Assembly (NCBI GenBank): GCA_026874595.1
Contig: CM049307.1
Coordinates: 1,699,579 to 1,763,578 of the forward strand
Length of the DNA: 64,000 nucleotides
Direction of reading: 5' to 3'
Source of the DNA: Sipunculus nudus
Taxonomy: Eukaryota > Annelida > Sipuncula > Golfingiida > Sipunculidae
The position numbers and the translations under genes are program-made. Shown piece by piece: positions 41,718 to 54,644 of the stretch. How positions within the stretch are numbered: position 1 is the first letter of the stretch; each line of letters begins with the position of its first letter. The notes beneath the pieces are model-generated. The model had not been told where the DNA came from and made no database searches. It saw nothing but the letters and a program-made list of their open reading frames with translations.

Positions 41718-42724
41718 CTTATTTGTGATTGCACATGCCAGATGAATGTATATAATAATGTAACAATGAATACTCTATAATATGAACATGACCTATACAA
41801 CGCTATAAGAGATGATCCAATGATAGGCCAGAGACAAGCCAGTGAAAGAATGAGTAGAGAAAATATATAATAAATATTCCCTACAAACTACCAAGCATAT
41901 CTGTCCTAAGTGCAGCTTATGAGTAGATCTTCAATATGAGGATTTTGCTTAGCTAGCTAAAGAGCATTTTACATTAAGGCAGTGACATATGTTAGTAAAT
42001 TTATAGCATTTATGTAAACAGCTCCAAATAATGAATAAACGAGAAATTTTATGGCACATATGGTTGTACCTTTGCACGAAATTCCCTTCACATCCACTCA
42101 TTTTCACACAAACATCGCCTATATAACAACTCAAACTGGTTGTCTCGTTTTTCAAATATATATTATTTTAAGAGGTCACTGGGATATAACATTTTCATTC
42201 AATATAACCACTGCCAGTTCTGGATTTGGCTTTTGTTATATATACTGTGGTATCAACAGGATCTGACTAACATGAAAGGAGCCTTAAAATGTATCTTAAT
42301 CTTGTGTTAGTTTTCTAAAGTAATAGTTTTAGACTCAATCATTGGCAAATCATGTTAGTGATATTTATTTTCAGATATGAAGAAGGGTATTCAGAAAACT
42401 GGAATAGATATGAAGAATTCTGAAAGGAAATCGCGACCAGACCTGGGACGGGTGTATCTTTGTCCTGGATTTTCGCTATTGTTTGTGCTATAATTTCTGT
42501 GATTTTTATTTTTCAACACATCTTAATCCCTACTTCTAATTAAAAAATAATTAAAATCTGAAAAAACTATGAAATACTACAAAGTAATCTTGTCTCTAAA
42601 AATATTAAAACTGTAAAATGTAAACTTATTTAAGCCATCCATGTGTAATCAGACATGTAAAAGCTGCCAGATGTATGAACAAGTTCCCAAAGGATTTAAG
42701 TTTGGTGTAACGATATGAAGGTTA
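41717..42724. other. AT-rich sequence without genes
   Basis: Short open frames only; no recognised motif or repeat. Confidence 0.4.
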
Positions 42725-43535
42725 ATAAGACATGAAAGTCAGTCAAATCAAATTGTTATACATCTGGTTTTTTAAAAGATTGGTAAGGATATGACAAAAT
42801 CAGTAAAATCAAACTGCTTTCCATCTGGTTTCTAAAAGATTGATAAGGATATTATAAAATCAGTCAAATCAAACTGTTATACATCTGGTTTCTACAAGAT
42901 TGGTTGGGATATAACAAAATCAGACATCTAGTTTCTACAAGATTGGTAAGGATTTTACAAAATCAGTAAATTCAAACTGCTGTCCATCTGGTTTCTACAA
43001 GAATGGTTGGGATATTACAAAATCAGTCAAATCAAATTGTTGTCTATCTGGTTAAATTAGTCAAAATTAGTCAAATCAAAATGTTGTCTATCTGGTTTCT
43101 ACAAGATTGGTTGGGATATTACAAAATCAGTAAAATCAAACTGCTGTCCATCTGGTTTCTACAAGATTGGTTGGGATATTATAAAATCAGTCAAATCAAG
43201 CTGCTGTCAATCTGGTTTCTACAAGATTGGTTGGGATATTACAAAATCAGTCAAATCAAGCTGCTGTCCATATGGTTTCCACAAGATTGATTGGGATATT
43301 ACAAAATCAGTAAAATCAAAATGTTATACATCTGGTTTCTACAAGATTGTTAAGGATATTACGAAGTCAGTAAATGCAAACTGCTGTCCATCTGGTTTCT
43401 ACAAGATTAGTTTGGATATAACAAAATAAGTAAAATCAAAATGTTGTCTATCTGGTTTCTACCAGATTGGTAAGCATATCACACAATCAGGCTAATCAAA
43501 CTGTTGTCCATCTGGTTTCTACAAGACAGTTAAGA
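42725..43535. repeat. 60-bp tandem repeat, about 13 units
   Basis: Units contain GATATTACAAAATCAGTCAA, ATCAAACTGCTGTCCATCTG and GTTTCTACAAGATTGGTTGG. Divergence between units is moderate; one unit is truncated near 42918-42935 and another near 43053-43070. The frame at 43003-43290 follows the repeat period and is not a gene. Confidence 0.95.
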
Positions 43536-45496
43536 AAATCATTTAAAACTTAATAAAATATCTCTACAATCAAATTTACTTCACTTTCCCCATGGAGGTG
43601 ATTATTTTTTATGTTGATGAATACTTCAATATCGCTAATACTTTGTTAATGTTCTCCGGTGTTGGGAGGATTTCTGATCAACAATTTAACGATAGCCCTT
43701 ATCTTAGGTATTCCTTTAAGCGTTCGCTCAGTTTTACATGATATAAAAATTAAGTGAACCTTTATGAAACTGGACTTGATTTTGTACGGAGTTCAGTTTT
43801 CCCAAAGTCAAATTATGGGACGAAACAAATGGGTCTATGATGCACGTGGTTTATCCACTTTTAATTATGATGAGTCATTACGCCACTTGTATGATGTCAC
43901 GTTTCTTAAAACAGCAACCGGTTTTAGGTTACAAAATGTACCTCATACAATATACTTGCTAGGTCAGCGCAAAAATATGACAAAATATGCACCACTGCAA
44001 CTAACCAAACAGTCTGTTCCTTTTAAATAAATCACTGGCTTGACTTATCAAATGTTTATGCTTTGGAAATACACGTAACTGGACAAAACTACCAAGAGCA
44101 AGAAGATTGAATCCACGTGTAATGTCGGATTCCATTTGTAACAGGACATCTTGTGTAAGTCATGGTAACGACCACTTCCGGTCCTGCCTTAACCTGCCAA
44201 TCAGCTTTTTTCAGGCTTTCCTCTACTTGTTAAATGAATGTCAATCATCCAAAAATCTGCCACAAACCATCTTAACATCCTGATTTCTCAAAACTGTCCA
44301 TTTTCCTTCAGTATATTTTGCTCCTTGTAGTCCAGTCGATGGATGTCATGTTTGATACCAATCAAAACACCAGCCCTAATCAGCTCTTGGTTTATCATAT
44401 AAAGGATGGGTTGATGTTTGCTTGCATGACTTGCTATAATGATGCAATAGTTTTACTGTGACAGTAGGTTGATCGAAAGTTTTTCAATGCCATTTACTTT
44501 CTCTTATATATGCAGGATCCTTTAGATATTTCGATTTCTGTTCCAAGAAATAATTTAATACTTAAGAGAAATACAAATGGTTTCATCGTTTCATAACAAT
44601 ATATAACTCTCAGTTTAAGCTATTTATATGATTGGCTGAAATTAGGAAATGATGAAAATGTGTGAGCTATAACTACATTATTATAAGTAAAAACGAAAGC
44701 TAAGATGTCATGACAACATGAGATCATGTTAAAATACACGTAACCATGGAACTGGTCATTTAATTCCTTCGATAAAACATTTTCTAAATGTAATTTATCT
44801 AAATGGAAATAAATCCCGAAAATTCTTGTATTAAAAAATCCCAATGAATAAAATACATATTAAATGTCTTTGGTATCTTATGTCAATCTCCTTTTCCTAA
44901 AAATAATCATGGCTAAGTAAATATTAATGTTCGTGCATTCATGGTATTTACATTGATACAACTCAGTGTGAACAGTGAATGTGAGGTGACATTATGTTAA
45001 TATTACAGAATTGTGCATTATATAAAACAAAACTCGAAAAGATTTAATCTGGAAGCATCCAGTCCTTAAAATGTCAATGAGAGGTCACAGAATATCACTT
45101 CAGGTAATAGGAGATCAAGGATATATAATATATGCTGTAAAATAATGGAAACGTTCATTAAAATTGTGAAAGAAAATGGTTTCTTAGCTTAACTTGATAT
45201 TTAATTATGAACAATTAGGTTGGTGGCAGTTGCTGCACAGAATCTAGTTGTCTTCTTATGTGCTGTCTATTAACAAGAATCAATTAAAAAAATGTAACAG
45301 CATCAAATGTAAACATCAGGTTTAAAATTGCATCTTGACATCTATCACTTAACACTAAAATAATAAACAGCTGTAGAACAATGACAAGCGCATTCTCAAA
45401 ACCTCCCGGGCTCTCCACTGCACAGTTTTTGCAAATTAGCCCCGATGACATCATTCGATTGTCCTGCATATACAAATCAAGTGGTTGTAGCCATGA
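43536..45496. other. Non-coding; probably downstream or 3' UTR of the PKC gene
   Basis: The 88-codon frame at 43764-44030 has no recognised motif. Sequence just left of 45497 would be 3' UTR of the distal PKC exon on the minus strand. No clear polyadenylation signal was pinned down. Confidence 0.4.
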
Positions 45497-45649
45497 CTAC
45501 ACCTGAACCACAAATTCTGGATTGACATAGGAAAACCCGGAGAACTCCATCTGGTCCAGGTTCATTATAAATAGTTTATCTGTCGGGGTCAACTTAGGGG
45601 ACTCGCTGGTGAACTCCCTGTCAAAATTGCTCACATCTTTGCGGTTTTT
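45497..45649 (-). CDS. Protein kinase C, distal alternative C-terminal exon (betaI-like)
   Basis: On the minus strand an acceptor TTTCTTTTCTTGCAG ends at 45650. It is followed in phase 0 by 50 codons and TAG (45497-45499). The peptide has NFDREFTSE, the turn motif LTPTDKLFIMNLDQ, and the hydrophobic motif FSGFSYVNPEF, ending VVQV. These are the hallmarks of the V5 tail of conventional PKC. The turn-motif Thr and the Ser in FSYVN are the conserved phosphorylation sites of AGC kinases. Wording is closest to the betaI-type tail of vertebrate PRKCB and to insect conventional PKC. The kinase exons lie to the right, beyond the window. A second tail exon of identical length and phase sits upstream at 60357-60509, so this one would be used when that exon is skipped. 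Confidence 0.85.
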   Translation of the reverse strand, partial: KNRKDVSNFDREFTSESPKLTPTDKLFIMNLDQMEFSGFSYVNPEFVVQV

Positions 45650-45751
45650 CTGCAAGAAAAGAAAATAATTTGAGAAAACAACATGAAAACAAATATATAC
45701 TAGGTTTAAAGTAATATCTTAAATTTCTTACAAAACCTTTAGGATAAATCT

Positions 45752-47107
45752 TAGGGCTGCATGGATATTATCGATACATCAGTATATTGCGATACGATGA
45801 TTCGCATATTGCGTATCGCGATACAGTTTTCAAATATCGATATTTTTCAATATTTTGTTGAATGTGCCTAAAAATTATTTTTTAAAAAGAAAAATAATGT
45901 TTATGTTACAAATGTAGACATCTCAATGGGTTAGGATTAATAAAAGACTCAAAGTGAAAGCCGCTTATGTGTCTCTAAACGTTTAGTAGGAACTATTCAA
46001 GTATAGCCTAATATACTATAGACCAAAGGTCCCTACAAGGAAATTTGCATGTGTACTCGATAACTTATTGGTATGTGAGAAACATTTCCATACAGCGAAA
46101 GGAAAGAGGTGGTGAACGCTTTCAAAATAAGTAGTCAAATAGTAATATTCTCTCCCCACATCTTATGATAACCGCAGGAATATCAGAATTATAGTTAAAG
46201 AACGACAGCATTGCGATGTAGTACACGGCTGTGATTGTGCAAACCATATATTAGGGTTGGGTAACGCTTAAACATTTCGTATTCCAATATATTGCGATAT
46301 GTGGTAGCGTATTGCGATATTGTCATTGAATAAATGTTTAGAAAATATTATATATATATTATTAATTCGTGATCATGTGAGGTGTCGTTATAAATAGGTA
46401 AAATGTAATGAAGAGATTAATGTAGACCGTTCAAATATATTGGACTTTAAATATTAAGTTTCAAGGCAAATTACATAAACATGGGTATTCTTGTGGTAGG
46501 GACGTCAAGGTAAATCACATAAACATGGGTGTTTTTTGTGGTAAGGACTTAAGGCAAAATATATAAATATGGGTGTTCTTGTGGTAAGGACTTCAAGGCA
46601 AATTACATACACATGAGTGTTCTTGTGGTAGGGACTTTACGGCAAATTACATATACATGGGTGTTCTGGTGGTGAGGATTTCATTGCAAATCACATAAAC
46701 ATGGGTGTTCTTGTGGTAAGGACTTCAAGGCAAATTACATTAACATGGGTGTTCTTGTGGTAAGGACTCAACGAATAGGTGATATTTTTTTATGCATAAT
46801 GATATCAAAATATAAACATATGTTTCCTTGAAATTTAATAATTTTTTATCTTAAAGTTTCACAGTTGAGATTAGTAGTCCCGGCTGTGGCGTAATGGGGC
46901 AGTCGGGAATTCTCTTATTGCCAAATTATTTGCACATGCATGTAAGCCAAAAGAAAACGTTAATTTTAAATGAATCTAGGAATATTGTCAAGAAGATGTA
47001 AGTACGGATCTACATAAACCTTTCTTGTGTCATTATATCTAACTTTATAATGAATTAATAGGAATGATATTGATAAAATATATATTTGTAAGCGATACTC
47101 AGCCCTA
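45752..47107. mobile_element. hAT-like non-autonomous DNA element, 1356 bp
   Basis: Ends TAGGGCTG (45752-45759) and CAGCCCTA (47100-47107) are perfect 8-bp inverted repeats. They are flanked by ATAAATCT (45744-45751) and ATAAATAT (47108-47115), an 8-bp target duplication with one mismatch, as expected for hAT. Subterminal TATCGATA, GCGATACG and TATCGCGATAC motifs resemble clustered transposase-binding sites. No transposase frame is present. Internally, 46455-46775 holds about seven ~44-bp units (ACATAAACATGGGTGTTCTT). Confidence 0.65.
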
Positions 47108-48730
47108 ATAAATATGTCATGACAAAATACAAACTAGAAAATGTTCAGCCGGTAATGCACCCTCCCCCCCCCCCCCCCCAAAAAATAAAATTGCAATGTG
47201 AGAAATAGGAACTTTGGCTGATATAACTGCATGAGAAATTTGACAAATGTAGAATTCATAAAAAAAACCCGGAGTGAACCGAGAATGCAAAAAACAAAAT
47301 CAGGCAAGGAGACACACGTGATTTGTAAACGAGAGCTGGGTCCTTATAACCTTTTAGTTGCATGACATATGAAACATAAAGGCAAAACTTGAAACAAGGG
47401 ATCCATGGGTCACGGCGCTCAGCTGAAGTTTGAAACTTTTGCAAATGTAAAATATTCTATTGTAATGTTTTTCATATATATAAGCGTATGAGAAGCTAAG
47501 AGGAGAGGGGCCCTCCTACTTAATTATAGTAAAGTTCTAAATATATGTTTGCAAAACTAATACTCTTACAAGACTGTCATGAAGAAAAAAAAATTCAGAA
47601 GTTTTGAGATACCGTGATGCATATGAAAAATTTACAGATGGACAGGCAAGTGGACAGAATGGACTAATACCTTTATTTCACCTTCAAGGGAATAATGCAT
47701 TTAAGTTTATATTGAAACCTATTTTTTTACCTTATCCAATTTTCCATTCATAGTTTTTATCAGATCATTTTTTTATGAACAAGTTTTATTAATTTGTAAT
47801 AAAAACAAAGGACCCATGGGTCATGGCGCTCAGCTGATCGTGATTTGGACTATAAATGTTTCTCCACTGTGATACTATATCAAGTCGATAAAGCTTATGA
47901 ATATCATGGACTAGATTAATAGAGTCATATATAGTGGTTTATTTTTTTATTTATTTAGGAGGGATTGAAAATTGCGATATATTTGAGCAAACATGAATGC
48001 AATGACAGCAGTATAAAGCAGTAGTAGAATGATGATAAGGCCTTTTGTTGAAGGATCTAAAGTGAATGGTAGTCTGTAAGCTTTCAATTTGACAGATATG
48101 ATGTTATGATTAACTATGCTGATGAAGTGATTTATAAATTTGTGACTGTATAACACAATATCTCTTTAGTCTTGACAAGGTACATTATTGTGATGCCCAC
48201 TATGTCTACATATTACACAATATTGACATAATTTCTGGCATGTACATAGGTACCTATGGACGAATAGTCATACAAAATATTGAAGTATGAATATATCGGA
48301 TTCATCTTGTTCTTGCTTAATGAGGCTGACTTTGGGATGGGGTTCGGAGAAGGGAAAAGCGAGGGCAGCACGAAGGTGGATGTAGAAATATTCTATTGTA
48401 ATGTTTTTCATTTATATTAGAATATGAAAGGCTAAAAGGGAAAGGGGCCCTCCTACTTGGTTATAGTAAAGTTCTAAATATATGATTGCAAACTAATACT
48501 CTGACAAGACTGTCATGAAGTAAAAGTTTTGAGATACTGTGATGCATATGAAAATTTACAGATGGACAGGCAAGTGGACAGAATGGACTAATACCTTTAT
48601 TTCACTTTCAAGGGAATAATGCATTTAAGTTAATATATAAGCCTATTTTTTTAGCATATCCACTTTTTCCATTAAGAAGTTTTTATCTGAATAATTTTTT
48701 ATTTACAGGTTTTATAAATTTTTAATAAAA
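47108..48730. repeat. Direct duplication of a ~300-bp segment and conserved motif copies
   Basis: 47450-47740 (ATATTCTATTGTAATG ... GGGGCCCTCCTACTT ... GGACAGGCAAGTGGACAGAA) is repeated at 48388-48650 with small indels. The GGGTCACGGCGCTCAG-type motif occurs at 47407-47422 and 47818-47833, in each case preceded by AACAAGG or ACAAAGG. There is a poly-C tract at 47164-47179. Confidence 0.8.
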
Positions 48731-48732
48731 TA

Positions 48733-48955
48733 AAACTGAAAATATAAGTTAAAATATTAGAATTGTTGCAGAAGTTGCAATCATTATATATACAGAGTAA
48801 AAAACTGAAACTATAAGTTAAAATATTTAAATTGTTGCAAAAGTTGCAATCATTATATATACAGAGTGTAGCTCATATTGGGTCATATTATGCATACACA
48901 TATATTTTATTATTTTTAAATCATAAATGTTTAAACTGAATTTAAAAGAAAGTTT
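48733..48955. repeat. Short duplication, also copied at 50892-51040
   Basis: AAAACTGAAAATATAAGTTA ... TTGCAATCATTATATATACA occurs twice (48733 and 48800). The following TAGCTCATATTGGGTCATAT and ATGTTTAAACTGAATTTAAA reappear at 50950-51038. Confidence 0.8.
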
Positions 48956-49049
48956 TGCACATTGGAGTTTTCAGAACATGCTTAATTTTATTCACCAAAA
49001 TAAAATAAAAGATTCAGTAAATTTGATAAAATATTAAACATCTTTTCAA

Positions 49050-50110
49050 ATAAAGTATACACACTGTTGGTTGAATGAGGGACAAACAATATCATTGTGC
49101 TAATTACTATCCCAGTTTTAATTTATTACTGGAATTAATAGTCAATTTCACACGTGATGAAGTTTTTACTCTTCTGAAGTAAGGAATTACTTATCTGATG
49201 AACATCCACACTTTCATAACAATACACCACTTTGTGGACACAATTAAATGTACACTTTAATCATTGTAACCCTGGTGGTACAATACAAAATCTAAAATGT
49301 AGCATAGCCTAGAATAAGAATGAATCAAATACAGAAAATAATAACATTCATCTAGCTTATGCACCATCTGGAGGGGGGGAGTGCAGGGCAGCGGGGAAGT
49401 CTGCTGGTAGTGGCCAAGCTGAGCCAAGGCAAGCTGCCTGGGTGGGTTACATAATGCAAGTGAAGGCTGTTCTACTAGGTGGGCTAGGTTGTTTACTTGA
49501 CATGGTGTATGAATGAAAACGTGAATAAAAGCTATTCTTTCCAATCAATTTCTTTGAAATTTTTAGATTTTAAAAGATTAAATCTTTATGTATATATGCT
49601 GTGAAAATTAAATCAACAGTGCTTACAGGGAAAAAACGTGCCATTGCCAAAGTTGGAAAAAAAAATTTAAGGTATTGATGTTTTGTTTATGCTAATAACT
49701 TGAAAAATTTGCTAAATTTAGATCTAATTTTGGGTAATCAATTGAATCTTGATTAAATAAAGTTATATCCCTGAAAAAAAAAAATATCTAGGTTCAGCAA
49801 TTCTCATGTTAGGTGAGTAAATATATTTCCTGATTTTTAAAAAATTGCATAATATTTTGGCCCATAACTTCAAAATAATACCCAATACTGACCTAATTTG
49901 TGGTATTTTCATAGAAAATGTATGAAAGAATGTGAATACTAAATATAATCAAAAACAGATCAGTTGTTTTGATATTAGGCAGCCTTGAAGTGTAACAATG
50001 GCTTTTTTTATGGAAAACGGAGGTTTTTCCTTAATATCTTGAAGGAACGAAGTCCTAATGACCCAATTTTCGGTATGGTAGGAGATTTTGGGGACATCTA
50101 ACATAATGCC
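49050..50110. repeat. Dispersed ~1-kb repeat, copy 1
   Basis: From AAAGTATACACACTGTTGG it matches the segment starting at 54645 for about 1 kb, including ATCATTGTAACCCTGGTGGT, GCTGAGCCAAG, GATCTAATTTT and TAGGAGATTTT. Its right half is related to the repeats at 34840, 37000, 50220 and 8890. Confidence 0.85.
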
Positions 50111-50199
50111 AACAGCCTGGGGAGCATAGAGATGTGCACTGAATGTCCTACAGTCATCAAAGTGGACTGCTTGACAATGTAAGGGAATACAACAAGAAC

Positions 50200-50893
50200 C
50201 TCCAAAAACTTCAATAACTAGCCTAATTTTGCAGCTTTTATTTTCAAATTTCAGATTTTAATAGATTAAATCCTTATGTGTACATGCTGTGAAAATTAAA
50301 TCCACAGTACTTACAGGAAAAAAACGTGCCGTGCCCAAAATTTAAGGTGCCAATTTTATATTTTTGCCAATATTCAGAAAAATTTAACATATTTTGATCT
50401 AATTTTTGGTATACAATTTAAATTTTGATTAATTAAAGTTAATTAAACTGAAAAAAAGTCCCTACCTTTAACACTTTTGGTCTTAAGTGACCAAATATCT
50501 TTCCTGATTTTTTTTACAAAGTCCATTATGTTTGGGCCTATAACTTTAAATGAAATAATACTGACTTAATTTCTAGCATGGTCATAGGAACTATATAGAG
50601 GAATATTTATGGTAAATATGAAGAAAACCAGATGAGTGGTTTTGATATTAGCCAGTCCTAAAGTGTAAAAATAGATTTATAATAAAATCTGAGGTCTTTC
50701 CTTAATATCGAAGTCCTATTGACCCAATTTTTGGCATGGTAGGAGATTTTGGGGACATCTAACTGTATGCCGAATTTCAAATTCGTAGGTCAAATGGTGT
50801 CAAAACGTGCCAGTCTTACGGACGGACATCCAGACAGACGACGGACAATGGACCACGACTATAGCTCAGATGACTTATAGTCTGCTGAGCTAA
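50200..50893. repeat. Dispersed repeat related to 36950-37740
   Basis: The same phrase order as copy B at 36950-37740 (ACTTCAATAACTAG, TTTTAATAGATTAAATCC, GTCTTAAGTGACCAAATATC, CGTGCCAGTCTTACGGACGG), ending with the ACTATAGCTCAG ... TATAGTCTGCTGAGCTA hairpin. Confidence 0.85.
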
Positions 50894-51039
50894 ATACTGA
50901 AAATATAAGTTAAAATATCAGAATTCAAAGTTGCAACCATTATTTATCTAGAGTGTAGCTCATATCGGGTCATATATTGGAAACAAATAGATTTTATTAT
51001 TTTTAAATCCCAAATGTTTAAACTGAATTTAAAAGAAAA

Positions 51040-51165
51040 CTAGACATTTCTTGGCACCGCAGGTGCCAGAGTATCCCCACGTAGTAGCCCCCCCCCCTTT
51101 AAAAATAGACCCGCATTTTTAGCAGCATATACTGACACTTGGCATATTTATTGTTTCTTCCAGCT
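51040..51165. repeat. Dispersed repeat shared with 33455-33600
   Basis: TTTCTTGGCACCGCAGGTGCC, a poly-C tract, and CAGCATATACTGACACTTGG, in the order seen at 33455. Confidence 0.7.
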
Positions 51166-51199
51166 AACAATCCACAATCTTGTTGTAGATATTGGTCCT

Positions 51200-53990
51200 G
51201 TGACCTTGATCTTTTTAAAGATGTGCCCTGTGACCTTGACCTTTGAACTCATGACCCCAAAATCAATTGGGGTCTTGCTTTTCCAATGGGACATACACAA
51301 GTCAAGTTTGAAATCCATACATCAATAAAAGCAGGAATTATCATCCAGAAACTAATTTTTGGACAGATGGCTCCTGTGACCTTCACCTTTGACCTTGTGA
51401 CCTCAAATTGACAGGGGTCTTCCACTCTTGGCCAGTGAACTATATGTGCAAGATGAAAGATCTGAGATGAATTGTTTGGCTGAAAATGCATCCACAATCT
51501 TTTTACAGAGATTTCCTGTGACCTTGACCTTTCACCTCATGACCCAGAAATCAATTTGGGTCTTGCTTTTCCAATGGGTCAAATACAAGTCAAGTTTGAA
51601 ATCCATACATCAATAAAAGCAGGAATTATCATCCAGAAACTAATTTTTGGACAGATGGCTCCTGTGACCTTCACCTTTGACCTCAAAACTGACAGGGGTC
51701 TTCCACTCTTGGCCGGTAAATTATATGTGCAAGATGAAAGATCTGAGATGAATTGTTTGGCTGAAAATGCATCAACAATTTTTTTAAAGATGTGTCCTGT
51801 GACCTTGACCTTTGACCTCATGACCCAGAAATCAATTTGGGTCTTGTTTTTCCAATGGGTCAAATACAAGTCAAGTTTGAAATCCATACATCACTAAAAG
51901 AAGGAATTATCATCCAGAAACTAATTTTTGGACAGATGGCTCCTGTGACCTTCACCTTTGACCTTGTGACCTCAAAACTGACAGGGGTCTTCCACTCTTG
52001 GCCAGTAAACTATATGTGCAAGATGAAAGATCTGAGATGAATTGTTTGGCTGAAAATGCATCCACAATTTTTTTAAAGATGTGTCCTGTGACCTTGACCT
52101 TTGACCTCATGACCCAGAAATCAATTTGGGTCTTGTTTTTCCAATGGGTCAAATACAAGTCAAGTTTGAAATCCATACATCAATAAAAGAAGGAATTATC
52201 ATCCAGAAACTAATTTTTTGGACAGATGGCTCCTGTGACCTTCACCTTTGACCTGGTGACCTCAAAACTGTTAGGAGTCTTCCACTCTTGGCAGGTGAAC
52301 TATATGTGCAAGATGAAAGATCTTAGATGAATTGTTTGGCTGAAAATGCATCCACAATCTTTTTAAAGAGGTTTCCTGTGACCTTGACCTTTGACCTCAT
52401 GACCCAAAATCAATTTGGGTCTTGCTTTTCCAATGGGACATATAAAAGTCAAGTTCGAAATCAATACATCAATAAAAGCAGGAATTATCATCCAGGAACT
52501 ATATTTTGGACAGATGGCTCCTGTGACCTTCACCTTTGACCTTGTGACCTGAAAACTGATAGGGGTCTTCCACTCTTGGCAGGTGAACTATATGTGCAAG
52601 ATGAAAGATCTGAGGTGAAATGTTTCGCTGAAAATGCATCCACAATCTTTTTAAAGATGTGTCCTGTGACCTTGACCTTTGACCTCATGACCCAAAATCA
52701 ATTTGGGTCTTGCTTTTTCAATGGGACATATATTAGTCAAATTTGAAATCAATACATCGATAAAAGCAGGAATTATCATCCAGAAACTAATTTTTGGACA
52801 GATAGCTCCTGTGGCCTTGACCTTTGACCTCATGACCCAGAAATTAATTTGGGTCTTGCTTTTCCAATGGGTCAAATACAAGTCAAGTTTGAAATCCATA
52901 CATCAATAAAAGAAGGAATTATCATCCAGAAACTAATTTTTGGACAGATGGCTCCTGTGACCTTGACCTTTGACCTGGTGACTTAAAAACTGATAGGAGT
53001 CTTCCTCTCTTGGCAGGTGAACTATATGTGCAAGATGAAAGATCTGAGATGAAATGTTTGGCTGAAAATGCATCCACAATTTTTTTTAAAGATGTGTTCT
53101 GTGACCTTGACCTTTGACCTCATGACCTAAAATCAATTTGGGTCTTGCTTTTCCAATGAGACATATACAATTCAAGTTTGAAATCCATACATCAATAAAA
53201 GAAGGAATTATCATCCAGAAACTAATTTTTGGACAGATGGCTCCTGTGACCTTGACCTTTGACCTGGTGACTTAAAAACTGATAGGGGTCTTCCTCTCTT
53301 GGCAGGTGAACTATATGTGCAAGATGAAAGATCTGAGATGAAATGTTTGGCTGAAAATGCATCCACAATTTTTTTAAAGATGTGTTCTGTGACCTTGACC
53401 TTTGACCTCATGACCTAAAATCAATTTGGGTCTTGCTTTTCCAATGAGACATATACAAGTCAAGTTTGAAATCCATACATCAATAAAAGAAGGAATTATC
53501 ATCCAGAAACTAATTTTTGGACAGATGGCTCCTGTGACCTTCACCTTTGACCTTGTGACCTAAAAACTGATAGGGGTCTTCCACTCTTGGCAGGTGAACT
53601 ATATGTGCAAGATGAAAGATCTGAGATGAATTGTTTGGCTGAAAATGCATCCACAATCTTTTTAAAGAGGTTTCCTGTGACCTTGACCTTTGACCTCATG
53701 ACCCAGAAATCAATTCGGGTCTTGCTTTTCCAATGGGTCAAATACAAGTCAAGTTTGAAATCCATTCATCAATAAAAGCAGGAATTATCATCCAGAAACT
53801 AATTTTTGGACAGATAGCTCCTGTGGCCTTGACCTTTGACCTTGTGACCCCAAAATTTATATGGATCTACCACTTTTGGCAAGTGAGCTATATATTCAAC
53901 ATGGAAGACCTGGGATGAAAGTTTGGCTAAAAATGCATCCACAGTATCTTTTAAGATGCGAGTCCATTGACCTTGACCTTTGACCTCATG
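51200..53990. repeat. 288-bp tandem array rich in nuclear-receptor half-sites
   Basis: The anchor GGACAGATGGCTCCTGTGAC recurs at 51361, 51649, 51929, 52220, 52509, 52797, 52942, 53231, 53519 and 53808. Spacing is 280-291 bp except one half-unit of 145 bp. Each unit holds two clusters of TGACCT half-sites, including TGACCTTGACCTTTGACCT, which comprises DR0 and DR1 spacings. Short open frames within it (VQDERSEMNCLAENAST) recur with the period and on both strands, so they are not genes. Confidence 0.9.
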
Positions 53991-54644
53991 ACCCTAGAAC
54001 CTATAGGGTTCTTATTTTAGTGGTGGGCCATACATAAGTCATGTTCGAATTCCATATGGCTATCAACACTGGAGATATCATAAGAGGTGTGTAATTTTCA
54101 CCAAATATGGACACATTAAAGGTCAAGGCCACTCTCATGGCAAAGGTCATGACCCAAATGTAAATAGACCTCATCCCATAACCCATCTCTCTACATGTGC
54201 ATAATATGAAAGAAATCTGTCCATTAGTTTTTGACTTATAATGCTTACAGTACTGTCAAGTGGCAATTATTGGGGTATTAAACGGCATGAAAACAAGTAA
54301 AGAATAATAGGTGGCGCCACCAGTTTCTAGAACATGACAACCCTATCCATGATCTTCCATCAACTTGATTTTGGGATAAATCCATGCAAGATTTCCTGAG
54401 ATATTAAAGAATTTGTGTGATTTTCCCCAAAATTGGAGCTATTTAAGGTCAAGGTCACTCTCCTAGCATAGGTCATGACCCCATTTTAAATAGGCTTAGT
54501 CCCCTTACCTGTATCTATACAAATGTAAAGTTTGAAAAAGATCAGTGAATTATTTTTTTAGTTATCCCGCTCACAAGGTTTTTCTGCGGCGGCGGCAGGA
54601 CTGTCATGAAACCATAGTATCTTGACTTTGTCTGGGGATACAAA
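53991..54644. repeat. Diverged edge of the 288-bp repeat family
   Basis: Continues with TTGACCTTGACCTTTGACC (53960), AAGGTCAAGGCCACTCTC (54119) and AAGGTCAAGGTCACTCTC (54447), and a short GGCGGCGGC run near 54590. No genes. Confidence 0.6.

Noticed and set aside
43764-44030. 88-codon plus-strand frame
   Set aside because: No recognised motif, splice context or conservation evidence; treated as chance.
49257-49544. 95-codon minus-strand frame, with a relative at 54931-55158
   Set aside because: It lies in a ~1-kb dispersed repeat. The two copies do not keep the same frame (FIHVFIHTPCQ versus YSSFHTPCQ with shifted sequence), so there is no sign of selection.
51428-53918. Many 60-113-codon frames (VQDERSEMNCLAENAST, KLDLYLTHWK)
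   Set aside because: They recur once per 288-bp unit on both strands and have no domain.
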